Positions 25,096 to 36,419 of a stretch of DNA of 64,000 nucleotides are shown here, piece after piece. The stretch's first letter is position 1; each line of letters starts with the position of its first letter. The notes under the pieces are model-generated. The model made no database searches. It was given only the letters and a program-made list of their open reading frames with translations, and was not told the origin of the DNA. A program made the position numbers and the translations under genes. Source of the stretch: Ovis canadensis (lineage: Eukaryota > Chordata > Mammalia > Artiodactyla > Bovidae); the NCBI RefSeq assembly GCF_042477335.2, contig NC_091255.1:16966501-17030500 (forward strand). The letters are read 5' to 3'.

Positions 25096-25439
25096 AACCG
25101 TAACTGATGGCAACCTTTCCAAACACCCAGAGCCAGGACGCCTGCAGGTCCAGGGTGGGGGTAGCTGGCAGCCCTGTATTGTGACCTCCCTTCTGTGAGG
25201 CCCTGTCTAGTTCTTATGCATTTAGATCCTGCTTCATTCAAAAGAGAAAAGGAGGGTGAAGGGACAAAAGAACGCTTATAGAAATGGGCATGAGGATAAA
25301 AATGAGTCGATGGGGACATTTGGACAAAGAGAAAGAAAGATCAAGCAAAGTGTAAGCGAAAGTAGTACACAGAACCCCGTTAGGAGAGGCCCAGGGTGAG
25401 AGCGATGGACGCACTCAGCCGCTCAGCGCAACAATGTGG

Positions 25440-26225
25440 CACCGCCCAGAGAGTGAAAGACGGGCACGCCCTGCAGCCCAGCAATCCCACTCCCGGGTGT
25501 GTACTCAGCTCAGAGGAACTCTTTCTTGCACAAAGAAACATTTACAATACTGTTCCCTACGTCCATCGACAGATGGGTGGATAAAGAAGATGCACATATA
25601 TGCACAATGGAATATTACTCAGCCATTAAATGAAGTTGGGTCATTTGCAGAGATGTGGATGGACCTAGAGACTGGAGAAAAACAAACATCATATAGTAAA
25701 GCACACATGTGGAATCTAGAAAAATGTTCCTGATGAACCTATTTCAGGACAAAAACATGTGGACACGGGGAGGGGGGACGCAAGGGTTGGGTGAATTGGG
25801 AGATTGGGACAGACATATGTACATACCTACCGGGCTCCTCCGTCCATGGGATTCTCCAGGCAAGAGTACTGGAGTGGGTTGCCATTCCCTTCTCCAGCAG
25901 ATCTTCCCAACCCAGGAATCAAACGAGGGCATCCCGCATTGCAGGCAGACACTTTACTGTCTGAGCCACCTTAGATTCCGTATATACACGACCACGTGTA
26001 AAATAGGCATTAATAGCTAGTGGGAAGCTGCTACATGGCGCAGGAAGCGCAGCTCGGTGCTCTGTGGTGACTGAGAGAGGTGCAATGGGGCAGAGGGTGG
26101 GTACGGGATGGGAGGTAGGTCCAAGCGGGAGAGAATTTACTGTACGTGTGGCTGATTCACTTCATTGTACAGAAGAAGCTAACACAATATTGTAAAGCAA
26201 CTACATCCCAATTTAAACAAATAAT
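25440..26225 (+). mobile_element. Artiodactyl L1 3' end with a Bov-tA insertion
   Basis: ORF2 end and 3' UTR of L1 (ACAATGGAATATTACTCAGC; GGAATCTAGAAAAATGTTCC; CTAGTGGGAAGCTGCTACAT). An antisense Bov-tA interrupts it at 25826-25972. The end at about 26225 is A-rich. Confidence 0.7.
25826..25972 (-). mobile_element. Bov-tA SINE, truncated
   Basis: Antisense BovA part GGATTCTCCAGGCAAGAGTA and head complement ACTTTACTGTCTGAGCCACC, nested in L1. Confidence 0.8.
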
Positions 26226-26374
26226 GTTCCCTGCCACATCCTGGAGACAAAACAAAACACTAGAAACAGCTTAAAAGCCCACCAGCAGGTGAATAAATGT
26301 ATAGCTGCCAGCTCTTAAAGAGCACACCCCACGGATCAGGCATATTTCAGACACTTCACATCTACAACCTTATT

Positions 26375-26540
26375 TCAAATCTTTACATCAGCTCATCCTT
26401 GGCCCCATTTTATAGCTGAAGAAACTGAGGCCCAGAGAATTTAATTTGCCCAAGGTCACAGATCTAGAAAGTGACAGAGCTGGGATTTGAAGCCTGGCAT
26501 TCTGGCTCCAGAGCCATGCTCTTAAACACTACAGCATAAT
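26375..26540 (-). repeat. MIR SINE
   Basis: GAAGAAACTGAGGCCCAGAG, GCCCAAGGTCACAGATCTAG and GCTCCAGAGCCATGCTCTTA form a well-preserved antisense MIR. Confidence 0.85.
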
Positions 26541-26639
26541 TTCTCTAGTCTTAGAATAGAATGCTGATTTGAGTCGTAGCTGACTGACCTAGTGGTTTTC
26601 CCCTCTTTCTTTAGGTTAAGCTTGAATTTTGCTATGAGG

Positions 26640-26962
26640 AGCTGAGAGGTCAAACCAGTCAATCTCAAAGGAAATCTACCCTGAATACTCATTGGAAGGA
26701 CTGATACTGGAGCTGAAGCTCCAATACTTTAGCCACCTGATACAGAGAGCTGACTCACTGGAAAATTTTTCCCTGATGCTGGGAAAAATTGAAGGCAGGA
26801 AGAGAAGGGGATGACAGAGATGGTTGAATGGCATCACCAATTCAATGGACACGAATCTGGGCAAACTCCAGGGGATGGCGAGGGACAGGGGAGTCTGGTG
26901 TCCTGCAGTCCATGGGGTCGCAAAGAGTCAGACAGGACTTGGCAACTGAGCAACAACCACAA
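26640..26962 (+). mobile_element. BovB LINE 3' end fragment
   Basis: Degenerate 3' end of BovB with the SNQSLKEI-type coding remnant, then the region shared with Bov-A ending GTCGCAAAGAGTCAGACAGG. Strongly diverged. Confidence 0.8.
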
Positions 26963-27420
26963 TAGAATACTACACAGCAGTGAATGTGGAATTAATTTCG
27001 TGTGTCAACACAGGTCTCAAAATAAGATTGAGTAAAAAGAACAAATTATAGGACAGGTTGGGCTTCCCAGGTGGTACTAGCGGTAAAGAACTAACTCGCC
27101 TGTCGATGCAGGAGATGTAAGAGACTCAGGTTCAATCCCTGAGTCGGGAAGATTCCCTGGAGGAGGGCATGGCAACCCTCCAGTATTCTTGCTTGGAGAA
27201 TCCCATGGACCGAGGACCTTGGCTGGTTGCAGTCCATAGGGTCGAGAAGAGTCAGACACAACTGAAGCAACTTAGCAGGCACACACGCACATATATGGTC
27301 TACGTGTAGTGTGAATCCACTAATATAATGTTTTAAGACATGCAAAAAAATAGTGTGTTTGTTACAGATGCATACATTGGGAAAAAAATTTTCTAATTTA
27401 TTATTTTTTAAGTGGGAAGC
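26963..27420 (+). mobile_element. L1M 3' UTR remnant with Bov-tA insertion
   Basis: AATACTACACAGCAGTGAAT before the SINE and CCACTAATATAATGTTTTAA after it resemble an L1M 3' UTR. The Bov-tA is at 27061-27288. Confidence 0.5.
27061..27288 (+). mobile_element. Bov-tA SINE
   Basis: Head GGCTTCCCAGGTGGTACTAG and BovA body to GAGTCAGACACAACTGAAGC. Confidence 0.86.
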
Positions 27421-28339
27421 ATAAATACCTAGTCCAGGAAGCTACTTATCACAGGGTAAGGAGTCAGGCCTGAGTACACAGGGGGCTTCATTTGCGTGCT
27501 TATTTTGCTTCTGAAACCGGGGGGTGGGTATGTGAATGCTTGTTGTATAGTCTCTGTAATTTTAGCATGCATGAAATATTCCCTAACTATCAAGCAATTT
27601 CCATTGTAAGCCCCTACACCAGAGTTCCACATGACTGATACTTTAACTCTGAATTTCCTTGCAGCCAGAACTAAGGGGAACTAAGATACCAGATTTTCCA
27701 AGACCACAAAAGTAAGCCATCCGAATTGTACAGTAAAAGGCACAGATTTTCTTTGAATCAAGATGTGAAAGAAACTTCTCTCATGGATTTCCAGAGTGGA
27801 AAAGATGGTGAATAACATTTCTACAGAATAAAAAGGGAGCATCACTCAATCATCTGCTAGCATCTCCCAATGCACACTGGTGCTTCATGTCAAAACCAGA
27901 CTCAGAGGAAGCTGCTCTGTGAGGACCCATCTCCACAGCCTGCATCCAGAAACTTTCCAGAAGAGCAGGTCTCTGAGAAGCGAAAGGGAAGCAGGTGGGG
28001 GCTGGTGCCTAGAGGCACGTGAGATAACGTCAACTCTGGGCAGGGCTCCCCTTCAGCTCCTGCTCCACCACTGGGACCCCCTACAGCCTTCAAGCTGGAG
28101 CAGCTGACCCTAGCTTGGAAGAATGTGCCCTTTGCCTGGGGCAGCTCATGATCCCTCTGACTTCTCAGACCCTGGGTCCATTCAGCTGCCTGCTGAAACC
28201 TTTGGTTCTTATTCTCATCTTACAAAATATACAGTCAAGGTAGCTGATGGAACAAGAAATAGAGTTGTATGCATCTTATGTAATTGTGATGTCGTGATTT
28301 GTAATTAGGTAAATACATCGGTCTCTATCCCTAGCTCCT
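27421..28339. other. Unique intergenic stretch
   Basis: No repeat family or exon recognised. Confidence 0.45.
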
Positions 28340-29090
28340 GACACAGCGCTCCCGAAACCTTTGTAATTTCCAGTGGACTAGGAGTGTCTTTTGTTCTAAA
28401 GCAGTGGGCTCTTGGATGGTTCCTGGTTGAGGTGCTGGTCACCGGAAAGACTAAGCTACAATCAGAAGCTTGGAATTTTTAGCCCCGACCCCCCATTCTC
28501 TTCAGGAGGGAGAAGGGCTGAAAATGGAGTTAATGATTGATCGTACCTACATGGTGAAGCTTCCATAAAATCTCAAAAGTGTGGGGTCCAAAATGCATCC
28601 AGGTTCGTAAACACGTAGCTGTACCGGGAGGGAGAATCCCTGCAGAGGGCTTGTCCTGAGCATCTCTTCCATCCAGCCGTTAATCTGTGTCCTTTATCAC
28701 ATGTAAACTGGGAAATGTAAGTAAGGGTTTCTCTGAGTTCTGTGAGTTGCTGTAGCAAATTAATCATACCCAAGAAGCAGGTGGTTGGAAGCTCTCATCT
28801 ACAGCTGGGTGGTGTGAAGTACAGACGATAACCTGGATTTGTGACTGGCATCTGAGGTATGTGCAGGGGAGATGGGGTGGGCAGTCTTAAAAGACTGGGC
28901 TCTCAACCTGGGGACCTGATATGCTATCTCTGGGCGGACAGGGTCAGAACTGTATTAAATGGTAGGATACTCAGCTGATGTTTCAGAGAATTGTTTGTTT
29001 TAGGGGGAAACCACCACACGCTTGCTGACCCGACATGTTATATGTGAGCAGTAAAGGCAACTCACAGGAAGAAATACCCAGGAGGGAAGA
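28340..29090 (+). mobile_element. Old retroviral-type LTR, subfamily not assigned
   Basis: CTTCCATAAAATCTCAAAAG, GCATCTCTTCCATCCAGCCG and TTTCTCTGAGTTCTGTGAG occur in an order I recognise from an interspersed mammalian LTR family. I cannot name the family with confidence and the ends are approximate. Confidence 0.45.
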
Positions 29091-29109
29091 ACTGGGTTTC
29101 TCCCTACAT

Positions 29110-29327
29110 TGTTGTTTTTAGTCATAAGTTGTGTCCAACTCTTTTGTGGCCCCATGGACTGCAGCCAGCCAGGCTCTTCTGTCCATGTGATTCTCCAGGC
29201 AAGAGTCCTGGAGTGGGTTGCCGTGCCCTCCTCCAGGGGATCTTCCTGACCCAGGGATCAAACTTGCGTCTCTTATGCCTCCTGCATTGGCAGGCGGGTT
29301 CTTTACCACTAGCGCCACTGGGAAGGC
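29110..29327 (-). mobile_element. Bov-tA SINE
   Basis: Antisense, from GTCATAAGTTGTGTCCAACT to the head complement TTACCACTAGCGCCACTGGG. Confidence 0.85.
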
Positions 29328-29765
29328 CCTGTACTGGTTTCCTGGAGCTGCCGTAACAAACCACCACAAATGGAGCAGCCTGAAACAAGAAGAATTTATC
29401 CTTTCACAACTCTGGGGGCCTGCGGGGCCATGCTGTCCCGGAGGGGCTTAAGGGGTACCCTTCCTTGCCTCTCCCAGCTTCTGCTGGTTGCAGGCAACCC
29501 TCAGCACTCTGGTTTTTGCTCACGTCTCTCCAGTCTCTGCCTTTGTCTTTACGTAGCCGTATTCCCTCTTTGTGTGTGTCTGTTTCCAAATATCTCTCTC
29601 CCAAGGATGCCAGCCATTAGATTTGGGGCTCGCTCTAATGCAATATGACCGTGCATTCGTTTGTTTACATCTGCAAAGACCTGATTGTCAAATAAGGTGA
29701 CATTCACAGACACCAGAAATTAGGACTTCAGCATATCTTTGGGGGACGACACAACTCAACCCGAA
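29328..29765 (-). mobile_element. MaLR (MLT1-type) LTR, antisense
   Basis: CTGGAGCTGCCGTAACAAAC at the left, TTTGGGGCTCGCTCTAATGC and a terminal GGGGGACGACACAACTCAAC. The Bov-tA sits directly at its left edge. Confidence 0.65.
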
Positions 29766-29781
29766 GTAGAACCTCAGTCAG

Positions 29782-30290
29782 TGTTACCGTTAGGGGAACC
29801 ACTGACTGGAACTGCCTGCCCTGGCCAGGCAAGATAGTAGCCACCTGCCTGTGTTATCTTACAATAGGGGGTCCTGGTAAGGAACAAAGAACTAATAAGT
29901 TATCACCAACCTGAAGAATTCAGGAAAAGAATCCAGAAGAATTCACGAAAGGCCAAACAGAGAGAGGAGACACCAGTCCATATGTCCTACCAACCTCCCA
30001 GAGTCCTTCTCACTGGAATCCATCTTCACTGAGTGATGCGTGTCCATAGGAAAGACCCCGAGTCAGAGCAATGGGCCAAAGAAAACCCAGAAACCAATTC
30101 CATCGCCATAAACCCTGAGGCTGCCAGCCGCGTGGCAGAGCGGGCCTCCTGGGTTCCCTCCCCCTGCTGCTCTCCACCCGGGCGCCATAAAGCTTCTTGC
30201 TTTGTCAGCATGCGTCTCCTTGGACACATTTCCAAGAGTTAGACAAAGGCCCACTCTCGGGCCCTGGAAGGGGACCCCCTTCCTGCAACA
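29782..30290 (+). mobile_element. Solo LTR of an endogenous retrovirus (class I-like)
   Basis: Begins TGTTACCG and ends TGCAACA. Its 3' part has CTCTCCACCCGGGCGCCATA and AGCTTCTTGCTTTGTCAGCA, then GGGCCCTGGAAGGGGACCCC, the U5-type layout of ruminant ERV LTRs. No internal retroviral genes are attached, and no clear duplicated target was found. Confidence 0.6.
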
Positions 30291-30574
30291 TTACTATTCA
30301 GAGGAACCAGGTGGAAATATACCACAGCGGAAGCAAGAGAGACTCTAAGTTAGCTGAGCCTTCATCCATCATAGCAGGAAGCTCAGACACTGTGACTGCA
30401 GATGGTAAAAAAGAATTGGTGGTATCAACTATGATTTCTGGAAAGGGAATCACCAGGGGCACTAAAACTAGACGTGGTTAACAGTGGTTGACCCCAGGGA
30501 CTGACATGGGGTAGGAGAAGGCTAGGAGCCTGTCCAGCGAACTATGGTGAAATGTGAACATGGGCTGGGGATTG

Positions 30575-30671
30575 CATGCATGCAAGGCAATGTGGGATCT
30601 TTGTTCCCTGACCAGGGATCAAATCCACGCCTTCTCCAAGTCTTAACCATTGGACTACCAAAGAAGTCCCT
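30575..30671 (-). mobile_element. CHR-2 type SINE, truncated
   Basis: CCTGACCAGGGATCAAATCC and CATTGGACTACCAAAGAAGT; only the head region remains. Confidence 0.75.
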
Positions 30672-30748
30672 AAATTACTTTTAATTACCATCTTCTCAGG
30701 CCTAATGATGGTATTGTCAAGGTCTTGTTTTTCAAAGAAGTAGACTGT

Positions 30749-31921
30749 CAGTTCAGTTCAGTTCAGTTGCTCAGTCGTGTCCGACTCTTTGCGACCCCAT
30801 GGACTGCAGCACGCCAGGCCTCCCTGTCCATCACCAACTCCCAGAGTTCATTCAAACTCATGTCCACTGAGTCAGTGATGCTGTCCAACCATCTCATCTT
30901 TTGTCATCTCCTTCTCTTCCTGCCCTCAATCTTTTCTAGCATCAGGGTCTTTTAAAATGAGTCAGCTCTTCGCACCAGGTGGCCAAAGTATTGGAGTTTC
31001 AGCTTCCGCATCAGTCCTTCCAATGAACACTCAGGACTGATCTCCTTTAGGATTGACTGGTTGGATCTCCTTGCAGTCCAAGGGACTCTCAAGAGTCTTC
31101 TCCAACACCACAGTTCAATAGCATCAATTCTTCAGTGCTCAGCCTTCTTTATGGTCCAACTCTCACATCCATACATGACTACTGGAAAAACCATAGCTTT
31201 GACTAGACAGACCTTTGTTGGTAAAGTAATGTCTCTGCTTTTTAATATGCTGTCTAGGTTGGTCATAACTTGTCTTCCAAAAAGCAAGCGTCTTTTAATT
31301 TCATGGCTGCAGTCACCATCTGCAGTGATTTTGGAGCCCCCCAAAATAAAGTCTGTCACTGTTTCCATTGTTTCCCCATCTATTTGCCATGAAGTGATGG
31401 GACCAGATGCCATGATCTTCGTTTTCTGAATGTTGAGCTTTAAGCCAACTTTTTCACTCTCCTTTTTCACTTTCATCAAGAGGCTCTTTAGTTCTTCGTT
31501 GCTTTCTGCCATAAGGGTGGTGTCATCTGCATATCTGAGGTTATTGATATTTCTCCTGGCAATCTTGATTTCAGCTTGTGCTTCATCCAGCCCAGCGTTT
31601 CTCATGATGTACTCTGCATATAAGTTAAACAAGAAGGGTAACAATATAGAACCTTGACGTACTCCTTTCCTGATTTGGAACCAGTCTGTTGTTCCATGTC
31701 CAGTTCTAACTGTTGCTTCTTGACCTGCATGCAGATTTCTCAGGAGGCAGGTCAGGCGGTCTGGTATTCCCATCTCTTGAAGAATTCTCCACTGTTTGTT
31801 GTGATCCGCACAGTCAAAGGCTTTTGCATAGTCAATAAAGTAGAAGTAGATGTTTTTCTGGAACTCTCTTGCTCTGCCCTTGGACGTGGGGAATCTCCTC
31901 ACAGTCACTCCAGCACCACGT
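30749..31921 (-). mobile_element. BovB LINE, 5'-truncated with internal deletion, RT domain partly open
   Basis: On the minus strand a frame of 258 codons (31908-31132) covers much of the RTE-type reverse transcriptase, with YIDYAKAFD-like (FIDYAKAFD), GVRQGS and [12 protein letters not shown] motifs. The BovB 3' end with its TGAAC-type tail is at 30749. At 31885-31921 a segment from further upstream in the element is fused directly to the RT, removing the intervening part. Flanking 13-bp repeats AGAAGTAGACTGT (30736-30748) and AGAAGCAGACTGT (31922-31934) differ at one base and are the target-site duplication. Not mobile: no endonuclease and no 5' end. Confidence 0.88.
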
Positions 31922-31944
31922 AGAAGCAGACTGTAGCCTTGGGT

Positions 31945-32155
31945 AAAAATGTAAGTTGTTCAGCCCTGTCTGACTCTTTGTGACCCCATAGACTCTAACT
32001 TGCCAGGCTCCTCTGTCCGTGGGATTCTCCAGGCAAGAATACTGGAGTGGGCTGCCATGTCTTTCTCCAAGGGATCTTCCTGATCCAGAGAGTGAACCCA
32101 GGTCTCCTACTTTATAGGCAGACTCTTTACCAGCTGAGCCGCGAGGAAAGACTGA
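31945..32155 (-). mobile_element. Bov-tA SINE inserted next to the OSTC pseudogene
   Basis: Antisense BovA body followed by the complement of the tRNA-Glu-type head. It is flanked by perfect 10-bp duplications AGCCTTGGGT at 31935-31944 and 32156-32165. Confidence 0.88.
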
Positions 32156-32199
32156 AGCCTTGGGTGACAGACGCCATGTCTGGACTTACTTTAAAACTA

Positions 32200-33161
32200 T
32201 GTCAGCGGTTTCTGGGTGGCGCGTGAGGTTGGAGGCTGAGAGCTTCCCCTGCCGCCACCAACATGGAGAGTTTGAACCGAGTCCCGTTCTTAGTGCTCGA
32301 ATGCCCAAACCTGAAGCTGAAGAAGCCGCCCTGGGTGCACACGCCATCGGCCGCAATGGGAGGTACACTCTGGTGGTGGTGTCTTACCTCCTAATTACTG
32401 GAGGAATGCTTTATGATGTTGCTGTTGAACCTCCAAGTGTTGGTTCAGTGACTGATGAACACGGGCATCAGAGACCAGTCACTTCTTGGCCTAAATGGAT
32501 AGTGTATCATGGAAGGACTTGCATCCAGCTTCCTGTATGAGTTTTTTCATAGCTAGCGTCTTCATGAGAATGAAGCTGCTGGGGTATCTAATGGGTTAGT
32601 GTCTTTTGAGAAGAAATCAGCAGGTACTGAATTTTCTCCTGTTAATGAAATTTTAAAAGCTGTACCAGTCCTCGGATATGAAATACGGAGAAGGATAAAA
32701 AGTAGCAGAAAAGAAACATCTAGTGAAAAAATATGAACCGTATTGAAGCTTGCACTAGAATGTCTTTTTGGTGTCAGAAACAAGCTTATCAGTATTTTTT
32801 CCTGCTGGCCTTTACTGACGTACCAATGGTGTTAAGTGGCATTTTCTTTATTTTTAAAATTTCTTAAAGAAAATGTACTTCATTTCTACAGCTATAATAT
32901 TGAATAAAGTGATTATTTTTTACAACCCCCTTGACATTTTTTGGAGGTGACTTTTCTGACCTTCAGAAATTAATGTAAAACCAGAAAGTGAGATCCCATA
33001 AGCTGAGAACTCTGGACAGCTGATCAGCTTAATCAATGGTGCTTTGCCTTTAAACAGAGTATGTGACGGTACATCGTTTCAGATATGTATGGAAGACTGT
33101 GTCTGGAACAATAAGATATAAGAAAAAAGTAGAAATAAATAATTTTTCTAATTAAAAAAAA
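32200..33161 (+). pseudogene. OSTC: Processed pseudogene of OSTC (oligosaccharyltransferase complex subunit)
   Basis: OSTC encodes a small membrane subunit of the ER oligosaccharyltransferase. This copy has no introns. It begins at ATG 32263 with [20 protein letters not shown] and then shifts frame near 32340-32355. In the shifted frame [14 protein letters not shown] and [18 protein letters not shown] are readable. The middle is lost: the sequence jumps to the terminal FFHS-type codons and MRMK...YLMG, ending at TAG 32597-32599. The coding part spans 337 nt against 450 in the functional gene, a net loss of about 113 nt. A 3' UTR with AATAAA at 32903-32908 and 33134-33139 and a short A tract at 33154-33161 follows, typical of LINE-mediated retroposition. 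It cannot make OSTC. Confidence 0.92.
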
Positions 33162-33389
33162 TTTCCCGAAAAAATACAGACGAGCAGATATGGCAAAATA
33201 TTAATGAGTTAAGTCTACACGACGAATACATGGAGGATTGTTGCACTCTTTTCTCTACCTTTGTGAGTGTTTCCATAATCAACATCTAAAAACTGAAAAG
33301 ATCTTGAGTACGTATTTAGTAAGTCTTGGAGCATGCTTTCTCGCCCCAGCTTTGTGGTTCTTCTCGGACCCGCAGACCCAAAGATTCTG

Positions 33390-33520
33390 CCTTCTGAAGT
33401 CTTGCAGCTCAGCCCTCTATTTTACAAATGGCTGAAAAGGTTAACGACTTCCCAAAGTCACAGCCAATTAGGGGATGAGCTGAGTCTAGGCAGGGATCTC
33501 CAGGAGCCTGAGCCGCCACC
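33390..33520 (-). repeat. MIR SINE
   Basis: TTTTACAAATGGCTGAAAAG, CCCAAAGTCACAGCCAATTA; antisense MIR. Confidence 0.65.
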
Positions 33521-33524
33521 TACT

Positions 33525-34253
33525 GTCTCCCGTCATCTCCTGCCTCGGTTTGGGGCTTAAAGGAGCTATGTTTAAATGCCAGTAAGCAATGGCGGCACGC
33601 TCAGTTCTTTTGTACCGCGTTGTGTTGTTAAGGCAGACATTGCCTGTGGGTCACTGAGTTCTCATACATACGAAATTTTGATTATGCCCTGAAAGTTCTA
33701 TCCTCTTCAACGTGACAGTAAAGTACATTCAAGTCCTTTAGATCTTAAAGTAACCCCTATGGGCTTTGGCAGCGCGTATGTCAGTTGAGCAATAAGCATC
33801 TGTCGTCTGTCTTCCATTAATATTAATTATAAGTGGCCTACAGCTCAGGGGAACAAAGTCCTGTAGATGAGACTTTCCTAAATTGGACCTTCTTGACTTC
33901 ATAGTTATTCAAAGTGGTTCTTTTCAGAGGTTCGTCTGAATTTGATTTTGGTTACTTCAGTAATCAAAAGGGAAGGAATAAACATGTCCAGTCTTGAGAA
34001 CATGCTGGATTGGCACTTAAGTTGCCCAGGCCAGGAGACACCGCTGGAAAGCTGTAGGACTGTGGAAAATTCTCGTGCATTTTATCTGCCTGGAACTCAG
34101 GTTACCAGATGCTCCTACTCAGCTGGCCTGTCTCCCACAGCCCCTTCCTTTTTTCTCACATCCAAAAGTGGGAAAGTGAGAGAGGGGGCGAGGTTGCCTT
34201 CTTAGGATTTAATTTGTTGTTTTTCTGAGGTTAAGCCTCTTGTTCTAACTTCA
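33525..34253. other. Unique intergenic stretch
   Basis: No gene or repeat recognised. Confidence 0.45.
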
Positions 34254-34780
34254 GGGGCCCCCACGAGCGTGGCAGGAGCCAGGTGCGGTGAGATCAGCCA
34301 GGCACGGGGCCTGGACCCTCCCTCTGCCAGGTCTGAACTGGAGACCCTGCCTTGCCGTGTACCCTCGGGGGGCTGGAAGCCTCGAGGGGCCGAAGCGACA
34401 CATGCGCCAGGGCAGGGGGTTGGAGTCCGGCGGGAAGCCGGCCGAGAAGGTGACGAGCTGCAGGAGGGTGCAGAGGCAGGCACCCGCCGAGAGCTGGAGC
34501 AGGGCTGCCTCGCCGCACTTGGCAGAGGCCAGGGAACCGGTGAGAGAGCTCAGGACCCCCTCTCCCCACGTCTAGCGTGCGTGCGGTAGGTGATCCTGAG
34601 CGTGTCTGCAGTGGGTTGTGCAGCGCGGGGCTCCTCCGCGAGAGACCGCCGGCCCCCTCGCCGCTGCTCTGGGCCCCTCCAGAGTCCCCGCCTCTGCTCT
34701 CCTGGGGGAAGCCTGGCTCTGCGGCTCCAGCGCCATTTCCATCTCCCCGCACCACTATTTCCTGTCACTGTAGGAGGCTT
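34254..34780. promoter_or_regulatory. Isolated CpG-rich island without an assigned gene
   Basis: CG dinucleotides are dense between about 34370 and 34740, unlike flanking DNA. On the minus strand a frame without stops runs 34571-34254 (106 codons) and contains a hydrophobic run AALLQLSAGACLCTLLQLV, but has no upstream ATG. I cannot match it to a family. It could be an orphan CpG island, an uncatalogued exon or a lncRNA promoter. Confidence 0.5.
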
Positions 34781-34934
34781 GAGCGTTTTCACCATTCTGT
34801 CACATCCGTATCTTGTGTGGGTTCTGCCCCCAAAGCAGACACGGTGCTGGTACGAGTCTCCCCACGGTACGGGTGGGGAAACGTTTCTTTGCCCATTCGT
34901 TCACTCAACAAACACACTTTCAAGGACCTAGTAG

Positions 34935-35212
34935 GCTCTCCGATTCAATTCCTGGGTCAGGAAGATCCCCTGGAGAAGGGAGAGGCTACCCACTCCAGAA
35001 TTCTTGGGCTCCCCTTGTGGCTCAGCTGGTGAAGAATCCACCTGTAATGCAGGAGACCGGGGTTCGATCCCTGGGTTGGGAAGATCCCCTGGAGAAGGGA
35101 AAGGCTACCCCCTCCAGTATTCTGGCCTGGAGAATTCCATGGACTGTTCAGTCCATGGGGTCACAAAGAGTTGGACATGACTGAGCGCTTTCACTTCACT
35201 TCACTTCACTGG
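34935..35212 (+). mobile_element. Dimeric Bov-tA SINE
   Basis: A partial tRNA-type unit plus short BovA piece is joined to a complete tRNA-BovA unit (GGGTTCGATCCCTGGGTTGG), ending in an ACTTC repeat tail. The same structure occurs at 46741 and 62868. Confidence 0.85.
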
Positions 35213-35219
35213 AACTGAA

Positions 35220-35300
35220 TACTTTGAAAGATTAAGTGACCTGCTCAAAGCCACAGTCACACAGGGAAGCAAGCGCCAGGACTCGAGCACAATTCCTTTG
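35220..35300 (-). repeat. MIR remnant
   Basis: GATTAAGTGACCTGCTCAAA and GGAAGCAAGCGCCAGGACTC; partial antisense MIR. Confidence 0.5.
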
Positions 35301-35490
35301 ACTGAGACCTCGGGAGGAAAGAGGCCAGAGCTCTTCCTCCAGCCTCTAGGTCATGACCCCCTGGCTTCCCCCTACAGTCTAGGGTGCAGAGGAGAGAAAG
35401 AAAGGAGAAAAGGTTGCCACAAGGAAGGCAGGGGAGCAACAATGACAAAGGGCAAAAGGGACGGAAGGAATGCCATTTAGACACCAGTTT

Positions 35491-35513
35491 ACACACACAC
35501 ACACACACACACA
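35491..35513. repeat. (AC)n microsatellite
   Basis: About 11 uninterrupted AC dinucleotides. Confidence 0.95.
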
Positions 35514-36400
35514 ATCTGGTTAAGAAATAACTAAAGAAAAGCAAGTTTTTCAGTGAAACCTACCAGCATTGGGTAAGTTCCAATAATGGGCAAGTTCCCA
35601 GGATGGTCTTTGGTTTCCTCCTTTGTGTGTTTTGGTTGATTGATTGGCTGCTAGGAGGCTGGAGGAAGATAAAGGAGATGGGGACTACTGGGGGAGAGGG
35701 TTGAGAAAAGATAAATGATCAGACAAGCATCTGGTGAAAAGGTATATGACACCAACGTTTTGTTTCTTCTGCATTTTGGTCTAAAGCATGTTCATTTCCA
35801 CCCAGCGGGAATCAACAGTTGCTGAAGCTTTCCAAGCAGGGAGAGCGAAGACAGATCCGGTTTGTGGCCGCTTGTTTGCTGAGTATCACACCTCCAAAAG
35901 GTAGCTGTGGGTTTTCCTGTCCTGCAGATAAGGAAACTGAGGCACAAGCTAGTTAGTTGCTCACTCCCCTCATGTCACAAGACAAAGCAATCGATCAGGG
36001 TTTCAATCTCAGGCCTGGGTGTTTTCCACGGCTCCGCACTGTCCCCTCTGCCTGCACCGTTCTCCCGCTCCATCCTCCGAAGCGAATTTGCAGACATGTC
36101 ACTGACTGGACAAGGTCAGAGAACAGAGACTCCAGGGGCTCAGCACTGGTTGGGTCCTTCCCCTTCTGCTCCTGTTAGGGTGCAGACCGAGGGGGTCGAC
36201 CCACCCCTACTCGGCAGGTCTTGGCATGTGTCCTGTGGCCCTTCCACTCCCATCTCTACTGTGCCCCCAGGCACTCCCAGGACCTCAGCTTCCTAAATCT
36301 CAGCCAGAACATCATTTTCCAAGGACACTCGCCAACCTTGAAAGGCAAGGTATCCCGAGGCAAAGAAACGAACGGATCGTGGCCCATCAGCGTGAGAGGG

Positions 36401-36419
36401 CAGCGCCATCTAGCGGTGC
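36401..36419 (-). promoter_or_regulatory. CTCF-type motif, minus orientation
   Basis: The minus strand reads GCACCGCTAGATGGCGCTG, which fits the CTCF consensus (CCNCNAGNNGGCGCT). Confidence 0.68.
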
